DNA from: Fragilaria crotonensis
Taxonomy: Eukaryota > Bacillariophyta > Fragilariophyceae > Fragilariales > Fragilariaceae
Assembly (NCBI GenBank): GCA_022925895.1
Contig: JAKSYS010000755.1
Location: forward strand, 1-27,362
DNA length: 27,362 nucleotides
Reading direction: 5' to 3'
Made by a program: the position numbers and the translations under genes. Shown piece by piece: positions 20,024-27,362 of this stretch. Numbering within the stretch: the stretch's first letter is position 1; each line of letters opens with the position of its first letter. The notes beneath the pieces were generated by a model that saw only the letters and a program-made list of their open reading frames with translations, made no database searches and had not been told where the DNA came from.

Positions 20024-20601
20024 TCAAGCGTCAGACTCTGCGCTTGCCTTGCGGTCCGCCTCTGGATGTTCGTTGAGCCACTTTGGACTGTAGCACACTT
20101 CCACGTCAGAGTCAAATACCTTTGCCAATTCAAAATCGTTCTGTGTCAGTCCTCCAACTTTGTGTGTCCAAAGAACGATTTCTACTTCTCTGTAATTTAC
20201 TAGATGCAAATCAGGATGATGGCCATTGCGTTCTGCAATGGCTCCAAAGGCATTCAAGGCATCCAGGGCAGTTTGAAAATTCTTGGTCACAAACTGACGA
20301 GCAATGCGGCGTACCCCGTCCTTCTCTTGCAATTTCCATAATGTCATGATCTTCAATTCAGCATCCACTTGATCCTGGGACAGTAGTGCAGAGGCATCGA
20401 GACCAGAGCATGGGACGCAAACGTTGTCATTTTGGAGGAAGAGGACGACATTGTGGTGAGAGTTCCTGCAAATGGGTGAGATTTGGCACCACAAATAGAC
20501 AACACAGGTGACGACTTGATGGAGGGTCGTAAAATGCTGGAGGAGGGGCGAAAATGGATTGTCAATTGAAACGCAAGGAGTCTTAACGCCGACGATCGCA
20601 T
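20024..20601 (-). CDS. Pterin-4a-carbinolamine dehydratase (DCoH/PhhB family), first exon uncertain
   Basis: Recycles 4a-hydroxytetrahydropterin formed by aromatic amino acid hydroxylases. The main exon (20465-20024) encodes the whole family core: CVPC near the start, a helix with LLSQDQVDAEL, RQFVTKNFQTALDALNAFGAIAE, the catalytic HHPDLHLVNY, and VEIVLWTHKVGGLTQNDFELA. The frame has no ATG upstream of the core, only TTG at 20494, so an upstream exon is needed. An acceptor TTTGCAG ends at 20466. The likely first exon starts at ATG 20601. A donor at 20587 (GTTAAG) would give a 14-base exon and a 151-residue protein. A later weak donor would instead keep an Arg/Ser/Leu-rich, acid-free leader (MRSSALRLLAFQLTIHFRPS) that looks like a mitochondrial presequence. 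Family identity is firm; the 5' structure is not. Confidence 0.85.
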
Positions 20602-20903
20602 CTGCTGATCACAGTTGAGAATTGTTCGGCTAACTTCAAAAACTCAAACCCGGTATTGTACGTCTGGACTGTAGCCCCAGCATAGCAGATGACGCCATAT
20701 CTCAGATATCTTAACACTGGAGAATGGAGTGCTGCGCTCGCTCAATGAAATGGACTTCCACGTGGCAGTGTATTTCTTTATGAGAAACAGCTGCACTGAC
20801 GAATGACGGAAAACACAAAATAGTGCGATGTGTTCGCCGTTGCACACCATGAAATCATGAGATACGGATCGCGCTATCACGATTCGTTATCACTGCATCA
20901 CAA
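20602..20903. promoter_or_regulatory. Short divergent promoter region
   Basis: Only about 300 bp separate the proposed start of the minus-strand dehydratase from the first ATG of the plus-strand methyltransferase, so the two genes probably share a bidirectional promoter. No specific element is recognised. Confidence 0.45.
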
Positions 20904-22144
20904 ATGTGCTCATTATTGCAACTCATTGTACCGCTGTTTACCTTTTCAACCAGCAATCGACACAGATCGATTTGTTTCGTGTTGCAAGTCGTCACGCTTG
21001 CAATGATGCTGAATCTCTGCAGAGGATTTGCGCATGTCCATGTCATGCCAAGACAATCTACTATCTATGCTTCCGCGTTGAGCAGAACATCATCACCTAC
21101 CATTACGAGACTGTTTTCGAAAACAATTACAGTCAGCACAAGTGAAAATGACAGTAACAACAGCGGCGAGAAATCCGTTCGTCTCGCAACGCTTCACTCA
21201 CAGTTATCATTATTGGGTGTGGATGCCAACGAATTGCACAACTCGGCACTGCAGTCCATACAGGATCCCTCCCAAGGCTACGACAGTAGATTTGGAAAGA
21301 GCGCCATCAAAACGTATCGAGCCTACCTGACCGGATCAACTGCGACGACGTCCACAGTCGACCAAAACAACGACGACATGCTCCAACTCCAAGCCACCGC
21401 ATCTCGGGTTGCTCGACAGGTTGAATTTCTGATCAAGCGGCACAAGTCGAGTGAGGCCGAATGGGTGCGACACCTGGACGAGGACAACGACAACAATACT
21501 TACAATGGCCAAGTCAAGAAGGCTCGAACAAAATTTCCCTTAATTCTTGTCTTGGACAATGTTCGCAGCGCATTTAATGTCGGATCTCTCTTTCGGACGG
21601 CGGATGCGACTGGATGTACCATGGTGATTACCACAGGAATCACACCACATCCCAAGGGAAGTGGAGCGGAAAAACTCGCCAAGAGCGCTCTGGGCGCGGA
21701 ACGGGTTGTAAACCATGAGCACTTTGGAACCATGATGGAAGCGTTGCGCTACCTTCGAGAGGAAAAGCCTGAATACACTGTAATCGGTATGGAGACGACG
21801 GACAAGTCCAAACAATACACATTGATGGCATATCCCCAAGATGGATGTGCGTTGATCTTGGGAAATGAAGTCACAGGTACGAAAGAGCCTCACGTTCTCT
21901 CTAGCAGCATGGCTCTACGCGTGTGTTTATATCTACTCAGTATATGTTATCGCACCCACTCTCACGCATGTTTGAATATTTATTCCGCTTCCCTCCGCCA
22001 ACAGGCGTTGACACAGAAATTATGCCCCTTCTCGATGAGATCATTGAGATACCGATGTACGGTGCAAAGAATTCTCTCAACATTGCAGCATGTGCGCCTG
22101 TCGTACTCTATGAGATACTTCGTCAGTGGAATGGCAACAAATAA
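20904..22144 (+). CDS. SpoU/TrmH-family RNA 2'-O-ribose methyltransferase (two exons)
   Basis: An S-adenosylmethionine-dependent SPOUT-fold enzyme that methylates a ribose 2'-OH in tRNA or rRNA; the exact target is not readable. Proposed structure: exon 1 20904-21876, intron 21877-22004, exon 2 22005-22144, giving 370 residues. Motif 1 is LDNVRSAFNVGSLFRTADATG (Asn219 to Arg231), followed by a segment around LAKSALGAERVV. Motif 2 is ALILGNEVTG, continued across the splice as VDTEIMPLLDEIIEIPM. Motif 3 is YGAKNSLNIAACAPVVLYE. The first about 200 residues precede the catalytic domain. The first 75 contain a hydrophobic stretch and, from Met33/34, a leader with Arg and Ser and no acidic residues, which suggests organelle import. 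Translation may begin at 20904 or at the ATG pair near 21003. The unspliced frame runs on to 22289 and loses motif 3. Confidence 0.9.
21877..22004 (+). other. Spliceosomal intron in the SpoU-type methyltransferase gene
   Basis: A 128-bp GTACGA...CAACAG intron. Splicing makes GNEVTG-VDTEIMP (split GGC codon), the unbroken motif 2 of the family, and brings motif 3 into frame. Confidence 0.92.
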
Positions 22145-22643
22145 ACAACTTGTGAAGGCTGGATCAATAATCAGCGTGATTTGTTCGTCAAGGCAAACCA
22201 CAGACTTCCACAAGACGCCACAACCAAGTTTGAATGTGGGCGGGGCGCTCCCATCGAGGTTATCAGCCTTATTGAACTCGGCGATTTGAAAGCGTCAGTT
22301 CTTATCACAGCACGATTCTACGCCATCGCTTGTGTTGGCTTTCGTTGTATCCTTGGAGTGGAACATGTGTCGAACGTGGAATCGTTGCTTGTTGATTCGC
22401 GAGAAATCAATCAAATAAGAATGCGGTAGACGGATCTTCGATTCTGATGCATCCATCTTGGCGACTCACTATAATGTGGAGTGTCTCTGTTGTTGAGTAC
22501 GACTTTATGCATTTCAATCTATTGGCGCGGGCTTCCGGGATAGATAGCACTGAAGAAAATCTTGAGGAAAGCATCGTCGTGACGATATAAGTAGGCGGTA
22601 GTTTCGTGCGTTCAGTCGCAAGGCTTATCGATGGTAAAGGAAT
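22145..22643. other. Convergent intergenic region
   Basis: About 0.5 kb between the 3' ends of the methyltransferase and the DUF1415 gene. Nothing is recognised beyond presumed 3' UTRs. Confidence 0.5.
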
Positions 22644-23591
22644 TCAATCCACACCGGATGGATCAACAGTGAACTTGTTCCTTTGTAAAGCACCACGAAT
22701 CTCCTCGTTGTGGCCATGGTCTGCATTGCGAATGACCTTCTCGAGCTCTGCCTCGCTTCCCAAAGACTCCTCTAAATCTTTCAATAGTCTAATGTTCCGT
22801 TTCCATACCTTTGAGGCATCGCCATCCAACTTCTCAACTGCCACCGATACTTCTTGTTCTCTCAAAATATGAAAGATTGGGTAAGGCGATCGGTTGGTCC
22901 ACACATCGACACCCTCGGAATCAGCAAATTGGAAGAGCGGATGAAATGGAGCAATCTGAATGTCATCTTCCAGTCCATGAATGGGCAACATATCCTCATC
23001 GAATGTGGCACAATAGGACAAATACTCTTCAAAATTGTCAGGATGACATTCGGGTGCCACCACAAGTGTTGTACCTGGATTTTCAGTTCGTACGATACAT
23101 TCTCCCAAGACAAAGGAAATAATATCATGCTCGTTACTTCCACGAATAATTTCCAATTTGAATGTTTCTTCTGATCGTCCCGCAACGGCAGGTTGTGCAC
23201 CAGCACCAAGGCGAGTGCTGGGACGATTGGCAAATGGACAAAGATTCCAACCCACCACTATGCGATCAAACCAATCCCGAGTCACACGGAGGATTTCATC
23301 ATCCGTAAGGTGGACCGAGGAATGTGAATGAAGCCGCCGTCTCAATGATGATATTGATGTTGTTGTTGTCGGCCATGGAAGGATGCGATTGTGCGTTATA
23401 GCAACAGGCAGCAGTGGGAACGCCATAGTTGACCTCGTCAGTTGATGCGAGGGCGAAAAGGCAATGGCAGATGTCGCATACATGGCTGTAAGGAACTTGG
23501 TTGTTGTTGTGGAGGATAAGGAGGGATAATAATGACAATGACTTCCCCTCATAGTGACACGGCGGAAGGATTTCATGACGATGGCGATCAT
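22644..23591 (-). CDS. DUF1415-family protein, possibly plastid targeted
   Basis: A member of a family of unknown function widespread in bacteria and present in algae. From ATG 23591 the product has 315 residues. The core begins near residue 95 (LTDDEILRVTRDWFDRIVVG), then WNLCPFANRPS, a conserved Glu-rich region, TTLVVAPECHPDNFEEYLSY, DDIQIAPFHPLFQFAD, and the signature NRSPYPIFHILREQEVSVAV. The conserved Cys-Pro-Phe and Asn-Arg-Ser-Pro segments may be functional, but no reaction is known to me. The leader of about 95 residues is rich in Ser, Thr and Arg. It contains MYATSAIAFSPSHQ, reminiscent of the ASAF-like cleavage motif of diatom bipartite plastid presequences, though the preceding hydrophobic stretch is weak. 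The frame stays open to an ATG at 23813, but that part crosses GTAC-rich repeats typical of intergenic DNA here. Starts at 23591, 23576 or 23483 are all plausible. Confidence 0.8.
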   Translation of the reverse strand: MIAIVMKSFRRVTMRGSHCHYYPSLSSTTTTKFLTAMYATSAIAFSPSHQLTRSTMAFPLLPVAITHNRILPWPTTTTSISSLRRRLHSHSSVHLTDDEILRVTRDWFDRIVVGWNLCPFANRPSTRLGAGAQPAVAGRSEETFKLEIIRGSNEHDIISFVLGECIVRTENPGTTLVVAPECHPDNFEEYLSYCATFDEDMLPIHGLEDDIQIAPFHPLFQFADSEGVDVWTNRSPYPIFHILREQEVSVAVEKLDGDASKVWKRNIRLLKDLEESLGSEAELEKVIRNADHGHNEEIRGALQRNKFTVDPSGVD

Positions 23592-24077
23592 TGAATGGGA
23601 ATTCGGATTTACAGAAGGCAACTTCGGAGCATGTGCAATTTGTATATAACTAGTGGGTTCCTCACAACTGATCGGAGTAGTATGATACATACCTACATAC
23701 CCCACAGGATACAGGATAGAGGACATTTTTTGTTCTACAGTATGCAGTACCCTGGTACCAACGTAAGCTACTACATGACGTACAGTACACAGTACCCCCA
23801 TTGTTGTGCTCATGCCCCAGTATTGCAGTTCATCGCACGGTATGTTTTATACAGTGTAGCATTTGTGAAGCAACCTGTTTATTATTCATACAAAGAATTC
23901 AATGACTATTCCATCCAGTAACTTTGAATACGTACAGTACAGTACTACAGTAAAGTAAGACACTGTCGTTTCAACATAAATTACTGTCGATTTATGTACT
24001 GTACACCTGTAGTACATGTAATCCACGTAACAGTACAACAGTACCCCAGAGTGGTCATACTCCGTAACACACACACA

Positions 24078-24114
<37 letters not shown>

Positions 24115-24162
24115 GCACGCACAAAGCAAATTTAAAAAGGAGTAGGATAAGTTTCGGTGTAA
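23592..24162. other. GTAC-rich intergenic region with microsatellite
   Basis: Contains at least a dozen GTAC tetramers within about 330 bp (23720-24050), many as overlapping TACAGTAC or ACTGTAC units, followed by the CA repeat listed separately. It must include the promoter of the DUF1415 gene. No coding domain is seen. Confidence 0.55.
24067..24122. repeat. CA dinucleotide microsatellite with an ACGC tail
   Basis: An almost pure (AC)n tract with one AAAC interruption and about three ACGC units at its 3' end. It lies about 40 bp outside the left end of the hAT element. Confidence 0.95.
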
Positions 24163-24178
24163 GCCTCGGCAGGGTAAG
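24163..24178 (+). repeat. Left terminal inverted repeat of the hAT element
   Basis: GCCTCGGCAGGGTAAG, exact reverse complement of the right end at 27301-27316. Confidence 0.88.
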
Positions 24179-24393
24179 AAAATTACCCTTTACCCCTAGG
24201 GTAAAGGGTAAAAGGTAAGGGTAAAGGTAACGATTTTCCTTAAAGGGTAATTTCCTAAAGGGTAAAGTTAAAGCATTTCCTTAAAGGGTAAAGGTAAAGG
24301 TAACAATTTTCCTTAAAAGGGTAATTTCCTAAAGGGTAAAGGTAAAGCTTTGGATTACCCGTTAATTACCCTTTACCTTTTACCCTTTAAGGG
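24179..24393. repeat. Left subterminal repeat array of the hAT element
   Basis: Dense GGTAAAG/GGGTAA units on the plus strand and TTACCC/CTTTACC units, including a hairpin at 24183-24211 (13-base arms around CTA). A longer unit, GGTAACGATTTTCCTT with TAATTTCC and AAGCATTTCC (from about 24226), recurs in the same orientation in the right array. The inner edge turns into TTACCC-type units. Such arrays are typical transposase-binding regions in hAT elements. Confidence 0.85.
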
Positions 24394-24396
24394 AGA

Positions 24397-24616
24397 TCCA
24401 GATGTCAACCAAGTTCAAGACAAATGATGCGTAGGATGTCATTACCTTCTACATGATACACTCGTAGCAGTTCGTACGAGCAGATGATATCTAATTCTTC
24501 TTCTGAGTTCTGAGATTCGCATTCGCATTTGCATTCGCATTCTCATTTCACTTTACACTTTACTCGTCCTCATCTCTTGTTTCTTGTTATATCAACTTCA
24601 CCAACACCTCCTCGTC
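24397..24616 (+). promoter_or_regulatory. Transposase upstream region
   Basis: About 220 bp between the left array and the first ATG. It contains a short pyrimidine-biased tract with GCATTCGCATTTGCATTCGCA near 24520. It presumably holds the transposase promoter and 5' UTR; no motif is certain. Confidence 0.4.
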
Positions 24617-26878
24617 ATGACTGATCCGTCTGCAGAACACGTTGATCTTTCTATTGATGTGATATCGGCAATTGGAGTAGATGATCACCAATCAGCAGTA
24701 AGCATGGAAGAAAGCATAACTGCCGCTGGCAGCAGTGCTGCTGAAGAGGACCCGAACAACACTTCTGCCAGTTTCGACGTTGACGAGGAAGATGATGATG
24801 GCACAAGTACGAGGGGGCATGGCAGGAGCCGCCGCAAGCGCCAGCGTGCAGACTTTCCCTGGTCACACACTCATGATTGGACCTCGGGTGACCCACCGAG
24901 GCAACGTGGCAAACGAAAATGCATGGTATGCCAGAAATGGTTTTCCTCCGCAACGAATGCGCAAGGATGGAAAATTCACTTGTCCAACCAACATCATATC
25001 ACCTCCTCAATGTCCATACAAGATCAATCCTCGCAGCAAAAGAGGCCAGCAGGCGGGCATCAAGGAACAATGAAGAGTATGATGCTTCTTCCTCAGCACG
25101 TGCTGCAGAAGTATGAGAACGCTGTCGTCGACTACGTTATTGGCGGTAACATCTCCTTGCGTGCTGCTGGTGAACAACAATTCTCCACGCTTGTTGAAAC
25201 CCTCACCAATGGTTGTTACAAACCTCCATCAACGCGTACAATCCTCAGGAGAACGGTCGAACTCTTCAACATTGCCCAGCCCTTGCTTGCGAATTACTTA
25301 TGCAGCCTCAACTCTTGTGTTTCTCTCACAATGGATGGGTGGTCTAATCGAAATCTCAAGGGGTTTTATGTCGTGACAGCTCACTGGATTGATACAACGT
25401 CAGGTGCCATGAAAAGCTTACTGCTAACCATTCTTGATGTTTCCTCTGGCACAGGCGTTGGAAATCGAGTTGGCTCGGCACTTTTTGAATACCTCACTGA
25501 TAAAGTTGGCGTTGCTTTTCTGTCGCGACTTCTTCATGTCGTCACGGACAATGGGTCCGATGCTTGCACAGCAGTGACTCGCCTCTTCCAGCTTGTCAAC
25601 AGTCATTTGGGCTCCAGAGTCCTGCTTCCGTCCAACCATATTCGCTGTGCCGATCACTCCGTGCAGCGTGGTGTATTATCAATCTTATCACAAGTCAAAG
25701 GAATTAATGAAAAGCTTCGGGGCTCTCTTGTGAGCATCCGTCGAAGCAAAGTTTTGCGTCAGTCTTATCGTTCGGAAGCCGAGCGTTTGGGATACAAAAG
25801 CAAGGAGCCAACCCATCAGGATTGCCCCACACGGTGGAACTCAACGCATCAGATGTGCAGCGACGCACTGCAAAAACGCGAGGCACTGGACCTGACCATG
25901 ATGCTCCATGAAGATGATCTTGGAACCGGTCCATTATCAGATTTGGAATGGTCGAAGATTCGTGGGGTGATGGACTTTCTTCGGGTACCACGTCAGGTGA
26001 TGGAGTCCCTAGCTGCGGACCGTAAGTCATCGCTTGACCTTGTTGAACTATCGATTTCTCACCTTATCAAACATTGTGAGGTAAACGAGGAACAACTTGT
26101 GCGTGTTGACCCTTCCCTTTCGGTTGCTGACATGAAGTCTAAGCTAGAGGCGTACGAGAAGAAACTGGTTCAGCTACCGGCTATTGTGGCTGGATACCTC
26201 AATCCGCAAATCCATAAGCCGACAGATCCAACAAAGCTGAAGGAACTCAAGACAACCATTCGAGCTGTTCTAAATGATCGCTACGCTGACAAGCTTCATG
26301 TTGTACCACCTCGCAATGTTTTGGAACAATCGAATGCCACTCTTTTTGAAGCCCTCTTTGCGAGTAGTGGCACTTCAAACCAAGTTGATGGAGACAATAC
26401 TCCTCTTTGTGACGAGGTTGACCAATACCTTGCCATGGGCGTTGTTGTTTCGCAGTCATTTATTGACGTTGTCCAATGGTGGATAGGACGGAAGGATGTG
26501 CTTCCGGCTCACTATCACATGGCAATGGACTACCTGGCAACACCGGCGACATCAACACCATCGGAGCGAGTGAACAGCATGTCGGGTCGGGAGTATACTT
26601 CAGCACGGCAATCGTTGTCGTCTGACATCTTTGTTAAGACCATGTGTTTACGCTCGTGGATGAAGCTTGACATAATCAAAATTCCTCGCGATCGTCAAAA
26701 GGCAGCGATGTCAGGATTGGCGGGATCATCTCGGCCAGCACCAGATGAATCTATTGACGCAGTGGTGAGCATGATCGAAATGGAGCAAGAGGAGTGGGTA
26801 GAAGAAGTCCTGGACGACGATGTTGTTGGCATGCTGAACGTACAGTTTGATAATATGTTTGCTGATGATTCCGACTGA
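24617..26878 (+). CDS. hAT transposase with BED zinc finger, intact
   Basis: A 753-residue transposase that would cut and paste the surrounding element. The N terminus is acidic, then a basic stretch (RGRSRRKRQR in part) and a BED-type zinc finger, Cys102-x2-Cys105-x15-His121-x4-His126, starting at WSHTHDWTSG. The RNase H-like core shows TMDGWSNRNLKGFYVVTAHW (Asp240) and VVTDNGSDACTAV (Asp311), candidates for the first two catalytic acids. RCADHSVQRGV and DCPTRWNSTHQM follow as conserved hAT blocks. The C-terminal dimerisation region has WWIGRKDVLPAHYHMAMDYLA and TPSERVNSMSGREYTSARQSL, where Glu650 is a candidate third acid. No stop or frameshift interrupts the frame, so the copy may be functional or recently active. 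ATG at 24617 is the first Met. It could alternatively be a domesticated gene, but the flanking inverted repeats argue for a transposon. Confidence 0.93.
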   Translation: MTDPSAEHVDLSIDVISAIGVDDHQSAVSMEESITAAGSSAAEEDPNNTSASFDVDEEDDDGTSTRGHGRSRRKRQRADFPWSHTHDWTSGDPPRQRGKRKCMVCQKWFSSATNAQGWKIHLSNQHHITSSMSIQDQSSQQKRPAGGHQGTMKSMMLLPQHVLQKYENAVVDYVIGGNISLRAAGEQQFSTLVETLTNGCYKPPSTRTILRRTVELFNIAQPLLANYLCSLNSCVSLTMDGWSNRNLKGFYVVTAHWIDTTSGAMKSLLLTILDVSSGTGVGNRVGSALFEYLTDKVGVAFLSRLLHVVTDNGSDACTAVTRLFQLVNSHLGSRVLLPSNHIRCADHSVQRGVLSILSQVKGINEKLRGSLVSIRRSKVLRQSYRSEAERLGYKSKEPTHQDCPTRWNSTHQMCSDALQKREALDLTMMLHEDDLGTGPLSDLEWSKIRGVMDFLRVPRQVMESLAADRKSSLDLVELSISHLIKHCEVNEEQLVRVDPSLSVADMKSKLEAYEKKLVQLPAIVAGYLNPQIHKPTDPTKLKELKTTIRAVLNDRYADKLHVVPPRNVLEQSNATLFEALFASSGTSNQVDGDNTPLCDEVDQYLAMGVVVSQSFIDVVQWWIGRKDVLPAHYHMAMDYLATPATSTPSERVNSMSGREYTSARQSLSSDIFVKTMCLRSWMKLDIIKIPRDRQKAAMSGLAGSSRPAPDESIDAVVSMIEMEQEEWVEEVLDDDVVGMLNVQFDNMFADDSD

Positions 26879-27053
26879 AATAGAATGTCTGAGTATGCCT
26901 ACAAGTCTCACCGACAAGCAGAGAAATCATTAATCATTATAGTGGCTCATCAATTCATTTTCTATTCTAGAATCACCATGATAAGATGATGATCATCGGC
27001 AGCTAATGCGTACTCAATGGTGTGCACGAAGTTGGTGTTGCTGTAATCGTATC
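26879..27053. other. Short spacer between transposase stop and right array
   Basis: 175 bp, presumably the transposase 3' UTR. It includes TGATAAGATGATGATCATC near 26980, which is partly self-complementary. No gene is seen. Confidence 0.5.
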
Positions 27054-27300
27054 ATTACCCGGTAATTACCTTTTAACTTTTACCTTTTAACGTTTAACGT
27101 GTAAACGTTAAAAGGTAAAGGTAACGATTTTCCTTAAAGGGTAAAGGTAAAGGTAACGATTTTCCTTAAAGGGTAATTTCCTCAAGGGTAAAGTTAATGC
27201 ATTTCCTTAAAGGGTAAAGGTAAAGGTTACGATTTTCCTTAAAGGGTAATTTCCTAAAGGGTAAAGGTAAAGGGCTTTAACTTTACCCTTTACCTTTTAC
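27054..27300. repeat. Right subterminal repeat array of the hAT element
   Basis: Counterpart of the left array. A strong hairpin at 27079-27119 has 18-base arms around a 5-base loop (ACGTG). Three copies of the ACGATTTTCCTTAAAGGGTAA-type unit follow in the same orientation as on the left. The outermost part (about 27281-27300) is CTTTACCC/CTTTTACC sequence leading into the terminal repeat, inverted relative to the left outer edge. Confidence 0.85.
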
Positions 27301-27316
27301 CTTACCCTGCCGAGGC
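27301..27316 (-). repeat. Right terminal inverted repeat of the hAT element
   Basis: Reverse complement of the left 16-bp terminal repeat, exact over all 16 positions. Confidence 0.88.
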
Positions 27317-27362
27317 CTATCTTCAAGGCTGCGTACACCGTACACCACGCATTCAATGTGGA

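Larger units (their letters stand above)
24163..27316 (+). mobile_element. hAT-superfamily DNA transposon, apparently complete
   Basis: About 3.15 kb bounded by 16-bp perfect terminal inverted repeats: GCCTCGGCAGGGTAAG at 24163-24178 and its reverse complement at 27301-27316. The inner CAGGG matches hAT tips, so the true end may be the C at 24170 (and G at 27309). Between them are two GGTAAA-rich subterminal arrays and one intact transposase gene. I find no 8-bp direct target duplication: neither the bases outside the 16-bp repeats nor those outside CAGGG match as direct repeats. Outside the right end there is CGTACACCG, whose complement CGGTGTA also lies just outside the left end, so the inverted repeat may extend further with an indel. 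Confidence 0.85.

Noticed and set aside
24179..24393. GGGTAA/TTACCC arrays as internal telomere repeats
   Set aside because: The unit differs from the TTAGGG/CCCTAA telomere repeat in base order, is irregular, and is mirrored at the other end of a transposon.
626..27362. tRNA genes in the intergenic regions
   Set aside because: Scanned by eye for the T-loop GTTCRANNC signature with matching acceptor stems; no candidate was convincing. A covariance-model search would settle it.

Overview
The window looks like nuclear DNA of a stramenopile alga, most likely a diatom. It encodes eukaryotic housekeeping proteins (IMP4, argininosuccinate synthase, DNA ligase I). Genes are compact, with at most one short GT-AG intron each (118, 152 and 128 bp where both ends are clear). 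Glucose-6-phosphate dehydrogenase and 6-phosphogluconate dehydrogenase are fused, an arrangement known from stramenopiles. Species cannot be decided by eye.

Layout. 1-625: 3' part of IMP4 (ribosome biogenesis). 1874-3133: argininosuccinate synthase. 3134-6595: gene-poor, containing a decayed minus-strand sequence with an Ulp1/C48-protease-like His-Trp and Asp-Cys-Gly pair, and a 26-bp perfect palindrome. 6596-7879: GT61-like type II membrane glycosyltransferase. 8494-8778: a 144-bp near-tandem duplication ending at the stop codon of the next gene. 8778-12021 (minus): the two-exon G6PDH-6PGDH fusion. 12833-14077: CBM9-like carbohydrate-binding protein. 14476-15450 (minus): unrecognised Ser/Thr-rich acidic protein. 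16528-19403: two-exon DNA ligase I with a PCNA-binding N terminus. 20024-20601 (minus): pterin-4a-carbinolamine dehydratase, with uncertain first exon. 20904-22144: two-exon SpoU/TrmH-type RNA methyltransferase. 22644-23591 (minus): DUF1415-family protein. 24163-27316: hAT transposon with an intact BED-finger transposase, 16-bp terminal inverted repeats and elaborate GGTAAA-type subterminal arrays.

The genes do not form an operon or one pathway; each appears independently transcribed. Divergent pairs share upstream regions (8778-12021/12833, 14476-15450/16528, 20024-20601/20904). Convergent pairs are ligase/dehydratase and methyltransferase/DUF1415. The two G6PDH-6PGDH activities form the oxidative NADPH-producing steps of the pentose phosphate pathway. 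I did not find a convincing new multi-gene system. The features most worth follow-up are the hAT element's ends, the Ulp1-like relic, and three PIP-like motifs in the ligase tail.
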